A model generated the notes under the pieces. The model was not told the origin of the DNA. It did not search any database and was given only the letters and a program-made list of their open reading frames with translations. From assembly GCA_017520365.1 (NCBI GenBank), contig JAFXFQ010000016.1, forward strand, positions 1 through 7,018: DNA of 7,018 nucleotides, in the 5' to 3' direction. Position 1 is the stretch's first letter; each line of letters starts with the position of its first letter. The position numbers and the translations under genes were made by a program. The stretch is from Clostridia bacterium. GTDB lineage: Bacteria; Bacillota; Clostridia; Oscillospirales; CAG-272. This document shows, piece after piece, positions 1-5,423 of the stretch.

Positions 1-1
1 C

Positions 2-1057
2 GAGATCATTGAGGTCGGAGCTAAGTGGCAGGACCAGTTCAAGGCAGGAGATAAGTTCTCCATTCAGCCCGCAATCAACTACAAGGGCAGCCTTGCAGCT
101 CCCGGCTACTCCTATCACGATATCGGCGGCGGCGCTACATACGTTATTATCCCCAACGAGGTAATGGAGCTTGGTTGCCTCCTTCCCTACGGCGGCGAGG
201 CATTCTATCTCGGAAGTCTTTCCGAAGCTATGAGCTGCATTGTTGGCGGCTTCCACGCAAACTATCACACAACACCCGGATCCTACGAGCACAAGATGGG
301 CACCATTGAGGGCGGCTGTATGGCAATTCTTGCGGGAGCCGGCCCCATGGGTCTCGGAGCTATCGACTACGCTGTTCACGGCGGTCGTCCTCCCCGTCTC
401 CTCGTTGTTACAGACGTTGACGCGGCTCGCCTTGAGAGAGCGGCTTCTCTTATCACCGTTGAGGATGCGGCGGCTCACGGCGTTGAGCTCAAGTATGTAA
501 ACACAGCACTTGAGGGCAACACAACAGAGTACCTCAAGAGCCTCACAGGTCAGGACGGCTACGACGACGTATTCGTGTTCGCACCTGTTAAGCCCGTTGT
601 TGAGCAGGGCGATGCTCTTCTCGGACGTGACGGATGCCTCAACTTCTTTGCAGGCCCCACAAACCCCGAGTTCAGTGCAATGTTCAACTTCTATAACGTT
701 CACTATGCTTCCACCCACATCGTCGGAACTTCCGGCGGTAACACAGAGGATATGAAGGAGTCCCTCCGCCTTATGGAAGAAGGCAAGATCTCTCCCTCCG
801 GAATGATCACACACATCGGCGGCCTTAATGCGGACGCTGAGACTACTCTCAACCTCCCCAAGATCCCCGGTGGCAAGAAGCTTATCTATACCCATATCGA
901 CCTTCCCCTCACAGCTATCGCCGATTTCCGCAAGATAGCAGAGGAGGGCGGCGAGAATGCAGAGCTCTTCGCTGATCTTGCAGACATCTGCGAAGCTAAC
1001 AACGGCCTCTGGTGCCCTGCTGCTGAAAAGAGAATTCTCCGCGACGTTAAGTTCTGA
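2..1057 (+). CDS. Zn-type medium-chain dehydrogenase, L-sorbose-1-phosphate reductase-like (5' end missing)
   Basis: This is the C-terminal 351 residues of an MDR-superfamily (alcohol dehydrogenase-like) oxidoreductase. The reading frame is open from base 2, so the gene begins outside the window; about 50-60 N-terminal residues, including the usual catalytic-zinc Cys/His-Glu part, are probably missing. Seen: a Rossmann nucleotide-binding motif GAGPMG at visible residues 112-117, followed by a beta strand ending VVTDVD, whose acidic residue suggests NAD(H) over NADP(H). Upstream of it is the block GFHANYHTTPGSYEHKMG. From memory of the family, that block and the C-terminal layout resemble the SorE/L-sorbose-1-phosphate reductase group, which reduces a ketose phosphate to a hexitol phosphate in the cytoplasm. 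The exact sugar is not determined by the sequence. The gene ends with tandem in-frame stops TGA TAA and an immediate terminator, so it is the last gene of its operon. The MDR assignment is firm; the SorE-like assignment is moderate. Confidence 0.72.
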   Translation, partial: EIIEVGAKWQDQFKAGDKFSIQPAINYKGSLAAPGYSYHDIGGGATYVIIPNEVMELGCLLPYGGEAFYLGSLSEAMSCIVGGFHANYHTTPGSYEHKMGTIEGGCMAILAGAGPMGLGAIDYAVHGGRPPRLLVVTDVDAARLERAASLITVEDAAAHGVELKYVNTALEGNTTEYLKSLTGQDGYDDVFVFAPVKPVVEQGDALLGRDGCLNFFAGPTNPEFSAMFNFYNVHYASTHIVGTSGGNTEDMKESLRLMEEGKISPSGMITHIGGLNADAETTLNLPKIPGGKKLIYTHIDLPLTAIADFRKIAEEGGENAELFADLADICEANNGLWCPAAEKRILRDVKF

Positions 1058-1066
1058 TAAATCCTA

Positions 1067-1097
1067 TCGGGAGGGGCGACCCTCCCGAAGATTTTTT
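1067..1097 (+). terminator. Rho-independent terminator of the dehydrogenase gene
   Basis: A perfect 9-bp GC-rich stem (1067-1075 with 1080-1088) is closed by a GCGA loop of the GNRA type. It is followed two bases later by a run of six T (1092-1097). It lies 7 bases after the second stop codon of the dehydrogenase, which isolates that operon from luxS. Confidence 0.9.
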
Positions 1098-1128
1098 GCA
1101 AAGGACTTTTTGAAAAAAAGTCCTCTGC
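1098..1128. repeat. Second hairpin abutting the terminator, probable intergenic repeat
   Basis: A 10-bp stem (1102-1111 with 1115-1124) has a 3-base GAA loop and is extended by GCA/TGC (1098-1100 with 1126-1128) past one A/C mismatch. It starts at the base after the terminator's T run. The arms end in T and A runs, so it could act as a back-up terminator. Its form resembles a hairpin repeat I recall from intergenic regions of Oscillospiraceae, but copy number cannot be checked from one window. Confidence 0.55.
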
Positions 1129-1157
1129 ACTCTCAAAAACTTTAAAAAGAAATTGGC

Positions 1158-1258
1158 AAATTGGGTTTGTGGAACTGTTTGCAAAAGTTTCCCTCCCAGA
1201 GGGAGGCCTAACAGCGTGAACCTTTCAACTGTTAGATAAGTTAGATAAACCCAAATTT
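1158..1258. repeat. 101-base inverted-repeat unit with nested hairpins in front of luxS
   Basis: The outer arms AAATTGGGTTT (1158-1168) and AAACCCAAATTT (1247-1258) are complementary apart from one bulged base. Nested inside are CCTCCC/GGGAGG (1192-1197 with 1201-1206, 3-base loop) and CTAACAG/CTGTTAG (1208-1214 with 1229-1235). A tandem 9-mer GTTAGATAA occurs at 1231-1239 and 1240-1248. The unit is noncoding. It could be a small MITE-like or palindromic intergenic element, or a structured luxS leader. No clear -35/-10 pair for luxS was found in or around it, and it does not match an S-box or SAH riboswitch that I recognise. Confidence 0.5.
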
Positions 1259-1286
1259 AACGTTCAAAACGAATCAAGAGGATACT

Positions 1287-1766
1287 ATGAAAAACATCAA
1301 CCGTATCACAAGCTTTAACGTGGACCACGATTTTATCGTGCCCGGAATGTACGTTTCCCGTATCGACGGGGATATAGTAACCTATGACCTTCGCACAAGA
1401 AAGCCCAATGCCGACGATTTTATGGACAACCTTACCCTCCACTCAGTTGAGCATATGCTGGCAACCTTTGCCCGCAATTCCGCCCTCTCCGACCGAGTTA
1501 TCTACTTTGGACCCATGGGATGCCGCACAGGCTTTTACCTACTTATGAGAGACGCAACAAACGAGGAGGCATACGCCCTCGTTAAGGATATCCTCCAAAA
1601 GACCGTGGATCACGACGGAGAGATGTTCGGAGCGGCCCGCAAGGAATGCGGAAACTACAAGGAGCTCTCTCTTGAAAGCGCGAAGACAGAGTGCAAGCGC
1701 TATCTTGAGGCACTCCTCGAAAGAGAAAACCTCGGAAAGGCAGATTTTAAATATGACGAAGCATGA
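1287..1766 (+). CDS. luxS: S-ribosylhomocysteine lyase LuxS
   Basis: This cytoplasmic metalloenzyme splits S-ribosylhomocysteine into homocysteine and 4,5-dihydroxy-2,3-pentanedione, the precursor of autoinducer-2. The 159-residue length is normal for the family. Seen: the metal-binding HSVEH motif with H52 and H56 and general base E55; the GPMGCRTGFY block with catalytic C79; and ECGNY with the third metal ligand C121. All active-site residues are present, so the enzyme should be functional. The ATG at 1287 is chosen because AAGAGGA (1276-1282) lies 4 bases upstream and because the N-terminus (ITSFNVDHDFIVPG) matches the usual LuxS start. The gene overlaps mtnN by 14 bases in a different frame, so the pair is co-transcribed and probably translationally coupled. 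No convincing promoter was seen in the hairpin-rich leader. Confidence 0.97.
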   Translation: MKNINRITSFNVDHDFIVPGMYVSRIDGDIVTYDLRTRKPNADDFMDNLTLHSVEHMLATFARNSALSDRVIYFGPMGCRTGFYLLMRDATNEEAYALVKDILQKTVDHDGEMFGAARKECGNYKELSLESAKTECKRYLEALLERENLGKADFKYDEA

Positions 1767-2469
1767 TCACAGCGAAAGAGCCATCGGCATAATTGCCGCA
1801 ATGCAGATAGAGATAGACGGTATCAAGAAAAAGCTGACGGATAACTATACTGTTAATATCAGCGGAATAGATTTTGAATGCGGATACATCGGCGACCGGC
1901 GCGTGGTCTGCGCAAAATGCGGTGTTGGCAAGGTTTTTGCCGCTCTATGCGCTCAGACTATGTGTATGAAGTTTGCTCTTGACTGCATCATCAACACAGG
2001 TGTAGCCGGCGGCCTCGCAGACGGTCTTAAGGTGCTTGACGTTGTAGTTGCCGGTGACGTAGTTCAGCACGATATGGACACCTCTCCCCTCGGCGACCCC
2101 GTGGGCCTTCTTTCCGGAATCAATATTGTAAATATCCCCTGCGATAAGAATATCGCAGACACACTTTCCGAATGTGTAAAGGCAGAGGGCATCAAATGCA
2201 TCACAGGCACCGTTGCAACAGGAGACCAGTTCGTTTGCACCGAAGAAAAAAGACAGTACATAAAATCCACCTTTAATGCCGCAGCCTGTGAGATGGAGGG
2301 CGGCGCTATCGGCCACGTCTGCTATGTAAATGAAGTTCCCTTTGGAATCATCCGAGCCATCTCCGACGGCGGTGATGACGCCGCCTCCCTTGACTACCCC
2401 ACCTTTGCGCGTCTGGCGGCAGACAACTCCGTTAAGGCGGTGCTCCGTTTCATCGAAACTTATCGATAA
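1753..2469 (+). CDS. mtnN: 5'-methylthioadenosine/S-adenosylhomocysteine nucleosidase
   Basis: The enzyme (Pfs/MTAN) hydrolyses S-adenosylhomocysteine to adenine and S-ribosylhomocysteine, the substrate of the preceding luxS product, and also cleaves methylthioadenosine. The length is 238 residues from the chosen ATG, near the family's usual 230. Seen: the N-terminal GIIAAMQIEID with E20 at the position of the E. coli acid Glu12; the nucleoside-binding EMEGGAIGHVC with E180-M181-E182 (E. coli Glu174 = E182); and RAISD with catalytic D205 (E. coli Asp197). The spacings between the three acidic residues equal those of E. coli. The ATG at 1753 is preferred over an earlier in-frame ATG at 1672, which would lie deep inside luxS. 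GGAAAGG at 1734-1740 is a fair ribosome binding site 12 bases upstream. Residues 1-9 are a short extension before the conserved core. No terminator follows, so some transcripts may read into the lysine riboswitch. Confidence 0.95.
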   Translation: MTKHDHSERAIGIIAAMQIEIDGIKKKLTDNYTVNISGIDFECGYIGDRRVVCAKCGVGKVFAALCAQTMCMKFALDCIINTGVAGGLADGLKVLDVVVAGDVVQHDMDTSPLGDPVGLLSGINIVNIPCDKNIADTLSECVKAEGIKCITGTVATGDQFVCTEEKRQYIKSTFNAAACEMEGGAIGHVCYVNEVPFGIIRAISDGGDDAASLDYPTFARLAADNSVKAVLRFIETYR

Positions 2470-2493
2470 TATTATAAAATTGTTACAAAATTG

Positions 2494-2522
2494 TTGACAA
2501 CTCCCCTGCAATATGATATCAT
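2494..2522 (+). promoter_or_regulatory. Sigma-A-type promoter for the lysine riboswitch-transporter unit
   Basis: A perfect -35 TTGACA (2494-2499), a 17-base spacer, and -10 TATCAT (2517-2522; 5 of 6 consensus) carrying an extended -10 TG at 2514-2515. Transcription should start near 2529-2531, about 17 bases before the aptamer. A tandem near-repeat, AATTGTTACAA (2478-2488) and AATTGTTGACAA (2489-2500), overlaps the -35 box and may be only AT-rich chance similarity. Confidence 0.85.
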
Positions 2523-2546
2523 AGCTCTCGTATTTAATAAAGAAAC

Positions 2547-2679
2547 GACCTTGATAGAGGTGCGTCTGACAAGAGTAGCGTAGGCGAAAGGGGATGACGC
2601 CGAAAGCTTTCGAAGGAATGCTTGGGACAATGCAGAATATGTATTGTACTGTCACTTTAAGTGGAGCGCTGTCATGATC
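2547..2679 (+). ncRNA. Lysine riboswitch (L-box) aptamer
   Basis: Lysine-sensing cis-regulatory RNA in the leader of the transporter gene. Seen, in order, are hallmarks of the L-box: GATAGAGGTGCGTC, AAGAGTAG, GAAAGGGGATGACGCCGAAAG, TGCTTGGG, ACTGTCACTTTAAGTGGAG and CTGTC. Helices that can be drawn are P1 (2547-2557 with 2669-2679), lower P2 GCGTC/GACGC (2562-2566 with 2596-2600), P3 (2604-2607 with 2620-2623, plus three inner pairs), P4 (2627-2634 with 2640-2647) and P5 (2653-2656 with 2660-2663). They meet in a five-way junction as in the known family. Upper P2 and P3 are much shorter than in the B. subtilis lysC or Thermotoga aptamers I know. Lysine binding is expected to stabilise P1 and allow the terminator at 2698 to form, turning the downstream gene off when lysine is plentiful. 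Confidence 0.93.
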
Positions 2680-2697
2680 TTTTGTACTTTTGTATTT

Positions 2698-2726
2698 AAA
2701 GACCGTGGCCTGTCACGGTCTTTTCT
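2698..2726 (+). terminator. Riboswitch-controlled intrinsic terminator (expression platform)
   Basis: A 10-bp stem (2698-2707 with 2714-2723) with a 6-base loop GCCTGT, followed by TTTTCTT-type U-rich sequence, ends 21 bases before the transporter start. Its 3' part CTGTCACGGTC (2710-2720) can instead pair with the P1 5' strand GACCTTGATAG (2547-2557): 9 Watson-Crick pairs, one G-U and one mismatch. That pairing would act as the antiterminator in the absence of lysine. Confidence 0.88.
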
Positions 2727-2747
2727 TATAAAAAGAAAGGAAAAATC

Positions 2748-4433
2748 ATGAAAAAGAGTAACATTCTCGTACTTATCATGGCAGTTGTCATCATCGGTCT
2801 CATGGTTTTTATCGCCATCGACGGCGGAAACCCCGATGCAACCGTGACCTGCCCTGACTGCGAAGGTGCAAAATGTGAAGCTTGCAGCTGGATGGGCACC
2901 GTTGCCGCAGATACTCCCTATTACCGCACATGGACATCTCTCATCGCACCCGTTATCGCAATTGCCCTCGCACTTATCACTAAGGAGGTATATTCCTCCC
3001 TCGTTATCGGTATCATTGCCGGCGGCCTACTTGCAACTAATTTCAACGTTGTAAAGGCTGTTGATTCCGTGATCCAGGAGGGCTTCATCAGCGCCATCTC
3101 CGGAACTGCAGGTATTTTCGCATTCCTCGTTATCCTCGGCGTTATGGTTGCACTCGTTAACCGAGCAGGCGGCAGTGCCGCTTTCGGCCGCTGGGCACAG
3201 AAGAACATCAAGTCCAAGGTAGGTGCATCCATCTGCACCTTCATTCTCGGTGTTCTCATCTTCATCGATGACTACTTCAATTGCCTTACTGTCGGTGCCG
3301 TTATGCGCCCCGTTACAGACAAGGCAAAGATCTCCCGTGCAAAGCTTGCATACCTTATTGATGCAACCGCCGCTCCCGTATGTATGATCGCCCCCATATC
3401 CTCCTGGGCCGCAGCAGTGGCTGACTACACCAAGGATGCAGGCGATATCGACGGCCTTGCTCTCTTTGTCAAGGCAATCCCCTACAACCTCTACTCTCTT
3501 CTTACCTTCGTATTCATCATTACGATCGTTCTTATGAAGTTCGACTTTGGCCCCATGAAAGCTCACGAGCTCCATGCCAATAACGGTAATCTCTTCTTCG
3601 GCGGCGAGGGCGAAGCTATTGAGGAAGAGGACCACAATTCCAAGGGCAAGGTCATCGATCTTCTCCTTCCCGTTATCGTTCTCGTTGGTGTTTGCGTTGC
3701 GGCTCTCCTCTACGTTGGCGGCTTCTTTGATAAGAGCAGCGAAGTTTATATGGACTTTGCAAATGCATTCGGTAACACAGATGCAACCGTCGGCCTCCCC
3801 CTCGGTGCATTCGTTGCACTTATCTTCACAATTGCATACCTTATGATCCGCCGCATCGTTAACTTCAAGGAGGCTATGGCCTGCGTTCCCAAGGGCTTTA
3901 TCGCAATGGTCCCCGCCATCCTTATCCTCACATTTGCAACAAGCCTTAAGAATATGACAGGTCTTCTCGGTGCTGCAGATTACGTTGACGTTCTTATGTC
4001 CGGCTCCGCAGCAGGACTTGCAAACTTCCTCCCTGCAATTATCTTCCTTGTTGCTATCGGCCTTTCCTTCTCCACAGGCACATCCTGGGGTACCTTCGGA
4101 ATCCTTATCCCCATCGTAACAGCCCTCTTCGATGCTACCGATCCTCTTCTCATCATCGGTATGTCCGCTTGCCTTGCAGGTTCTGTTTGCGGTGACCACT
4201 GCTCCCCCATTTCCGATACTACCATTATGTCCAGCGCCGGCGCTCAGTGCAATCATGTGGCTCACGTTTCTACTCAGCTCCCCTACGCGCTCACAGTTGC
4301 AGGTATCTCCTTCGTTGGTTACCTCCTCTTTGCATTTATCCCCCAGTGGTATATCGTTCTTCCCATTATGGCAGCAGTTACAGTAGGTACCCTCTTCGTT
4401 ATTAAGAAGATCACCTGCAAAAAGCACGCATGA
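2748..4433 (+). CDS. NhaC-family transporter, probable lysine transporter (LysW-like)
   Basis: A polytopic inner-membrane secondary transporter of the NhaC family, 561 residues, about a dozen predicted membrane segments. Family blocks are clear: IDDYFNCLTVGAVMRPVTDK with D174-D175, then a TAAPVCMIAPISSW stretch; in the second half LSFSTGTSWGTFGILIPI and GDHCSPISDTT (482-492). NhaC proteins are often annotated Na+/H+ antiporters. Comparative genomics of the lysine riboswitch, however, proposed an NhaC-type branch (LysW) as lysine transporters, and the riboswitch directly upstream fits that; uptake is the simpler reading because it is shut off by lysine. Odd feature: between a first hydrophobic segment (5-24) and the next lies CPDCEGAKCEAC (C35, C38, C43, C46), a zinc-knuckle-like cluster. 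The hydrophilic acidic linker near residues 275-300 is probably cytoplasmic. The ATG at 2748 has GAAAGGA six bases upstream. Monocistronic between two terminators. The family is certain; the substrate is inferred. Confidence 0.9.
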   Translation: MKKSNILVLIMAVVIIGLMVFIAIDGGNPDATVTCPDCEGAKCEACSWMGTVAADTPYYRTWTSLIAPVIAIALALITKEVYSSLVIGIIAGGLLATNFNVVKAVDSVIQEGFISAISGTAGIFAFLVILGVMVALVNRAGGSAAFGRWAQKNIKSKVGASICTFILGVLIFIDDYFNCLTVGAVMRPVTDKAKISRAKLAYLIDATAAPVCMIAPISSWAAAVADYTKDAGDIDGLALFVKAIPYNLYSLLTFVFIITIVLMKFDFGPMKAHELHANNGNLFFGGEGEAIEEEDHNSKGKVIDLLLPVIVLVGVCVAALLYVGGFFDKSSEVYMDFANAFGNTDATVGLPLGAFVALIFTIAYLMIRRIVNFKEAMACVPKGFIAMVPAILILTFATSLKNMTGLLGAADYVDVLMSGSAAGLANFLPAIIFLVAIGLSFSTGTSWGTFGILIPIVTALFDATDPLLIIGMSACLAGSVCGDHCSPISDTTIMSSAGAQCNHVAHVSTQLPYALTVAGISFVGYLLFAFIPQWYIVLPIMAAVTVGTLFVIKKITCKKHA

Positions 4434-4446
4434 TTTCAACAATCTG

Positions 4447-4475
4447 AAAGCGCCCCCTCGGGGCGCTTTTCTTTT
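4447..4475 (+). terminator. Rho-independent terminator of the NhaC-family gene
   Basis: A perfect 10-bp stem AAAGCGCCCC (4447-4456) with GGGGCGCTTT (4460-4469) and loop CTC, continued by TCTTTT. It starts 13 bases after the stop codon. Confidence 0.95.
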
Positions 4476-4515
4476 CGATCAGTTAGAGTTTGAAGGGGGA
4501 CTATTCAGAAGCTTT

Positions 4516-4537
4516 TTGACTTGAATTGTCAAGTCAA
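4516..4537. repeat. Inverted repeat TTGACTTG...CAAGTCAA between convergent genes
   Basis: Perfect 8-bp arms (4516-4523 and 4530-4537) around AATTGT. It sits between the terminators of the convergent NhaC-family gene and thyX and has no T run of its own after the stem on either strand. It may be a spare hairpin limiting collision of the two transcripts, or part of a repeat. No function is assigned. Confidence 0.45.
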
Positions 4538-4540
4538 TCC

Positions 4541-4571
4541 AAAAAACCTGTTGCAAAAGCAACAGGTTTTT
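4541..4571 (-). terminator. Terminator of thyX (symmetrical, can work in both directions)
   Basis: A perfect 13-bp stem (4542-4554 with 4559-4571) encloses a 4-base loop. Read on the - strand, the stem core is followed by TTTTTT and it lies 7 bases beyond the thyX stop codon. The arms carry A runs on one side and T runs on the other, so it could also catch + strand readthrough from the NhaC-family gene. Confidence 0.92.
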
Positions 4572-4578
4572 AAAAATA

Positions 4579-5256
4579 TTATTCTTCGTTCTTTTTCGGC
4601 TTTCTGCCGCAGCAATAGGTTTCGGGACAATATCCCAGAGCCTCACACTTAGGCATCATCTGTGTATCGATAACATATGCCCACTCCTCGGAATAATCGC
4701 GAAGGGCGTTACAGATATCACGAAACAGCTCACGGTACTCCCAATAAGCGCGGGTACACATTCTCTGACGGGACATATCGATAAGGTTTCTCATATTTCG
4801 CTTGTCCACGATCTTTGTGGTCATACCGAGGGGGAGGAGCATGGCGCTGTCCTCTCTGGGAATGCCCAGTTCCTCAAGCTTTTCGCCTGCCTCGGTGATA
4901 GCTCTCATTGTATCCTCGTATATTCTTTTCGCCTCTTCGTTCTTTTCCACCTTTGGAGGGATCACGTATTCGAAATTGCCGTAATCAATATATCGGGTGC
5001 TTGCCTGAAGTCTGGTAGGCGCACCGCCGAGATGGGTATACCACTCACGGATAACGCGGGCTGAATATCCGTCGATAACAAGCTCAACGTTAACGTATTC
5101 AAGAGTTCTGCCGTGGCCTGCCTCGATGCAGTCAAGACCTCTCTTGTAGTTGCGCTCTTTATTTTCAATATTTGCACCCCAGCAAATGCCCGCTCTCTCG
5201 CCGATGAGGGAAATGGGGTTCTTTGTGGTCTCAGAAAGAATAGTGATCTTGCCCAT
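4579..5256 (-). CDS. thyX: Flavin-dependent thymidylate synthase ThyX (divergent signature)
   Basis: Makes dTMP from dUMP using methylenetetrahydrofolate, FAD and NADPH in the cytoplasm; 225 residues, as usual for ThyX, which works as a tetramer. Seen: EAGHGRTLEYVNVEL (45-59) matching the family's GHxSxxEH-type block; REWYTHLGGAPTRLQASTRY (70-89) where RHRx7S normally sits; and the C-terminal LPLGMTTKIVDKRNMRNLID (141-160) followed by RQR and YWEYREL. In the signature only H75, S86 and the following R88-Y89 fit well: the two arginines of RHR are T74 and L76, and the spacing to the serine is two longer. Clostridial homologues of this form seem familiar to me, so this is probably a subfamily and not a decayed gene. 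The C-terminus has C204, C210, C215 and C216. GGAG lies 6 bases before the ATG. Confidence 0.93.
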   Translation of the reverse strand: MGKITILSETTKNPISLIGERAGICWGANIENKERNYKRGLDCIEAGHGRTLEYVNVELVIDGYSARVIREWYTHLGGAPTRLQASTRYIDYGNFEYVIPPKVEKNEEAKRIYEDTMRAITEAGEKLEELGIPREDSAMLLPLGMTTKIVDKRNMRNLIDMSRQRMCTRAYWEYRELFRDICNALRDYSEEWAYVIDTQMMPKCEALGYCPETYCCGRKPKKNEE

Positions 5257-5290
5257 AGCAGTCTCCGTTGTTAGTTATAGTGATGGGTAA

Positions 5291-5319
5291 ATTATAACAT
5301 AGTTTGTGCAATAAGTCAA
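5291..5319 (-). promoter_or_regulatory. Promoter of thyX
   Basis: On the - strand: TTGACT (-35, 5314-5319), exactly 17 bases, then TATAAT (-10, 5291-5296) preceded by an extended -10 TG. Transcription would start near 5284, leaving a leader of roughly 28 bases before the thyX ATG. This is a strong, near-consensus housekeeping promoter with no operator visible. Confidence 0.92.
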
Positions 5320-5423
5320 TTGTAAACAGCCGTAATGATATACTGTTGAAATTGAAAATTCGGTATGCCATACTCAAAATACAAAATGATACGTTTTTGA
5401 AAATACCAAATGGGAGAAGAATT

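Noticed and set aside
1231..1248. CRISPR-like or tandem repeat array
   Set aside because: Only two copies of a 9-mer without spacers; no array of any kind exists in the window.
1140..1286. A SAM or SAH riboswitch before luxS-mtnN
   Set aside because: The pathway made it worth looking for, but the conserved S-box or SAH core sequences are absent; only simple inverted repeats are seen.
1672..1674. Upstream ATG as the start of mtnN
   Set aside because: It would add 27 residues with no MTAN similarity and overlap luxS by 95 bases; the ATG at 1753 fits the family length.
1945..2655. A 236-codon open frame on the - strand opposite mtnN and the riboswitch
   Set aside because: It runs through the mtnN catalytic region and the lysine aptamer, both of which are well explained on the + strand; no recognisable protein features.
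3027..4442. A 471-codon open frame on the - strand opposite the NhaC-family gene
   Set aside because: Its translation is rich in Cys, Glu, Gly and Asn without membrane or domain patterns, it mirrors codon bias of the real gene, and the + strand frame has clear family motifs.
5304..5423. A longer 76-codon start for the small + strand ORF
   Set aside because: The upstream ATG at 5304 lies within the thyX promoter and has no ribosome binding site; the ATG at 5424 has a good one.
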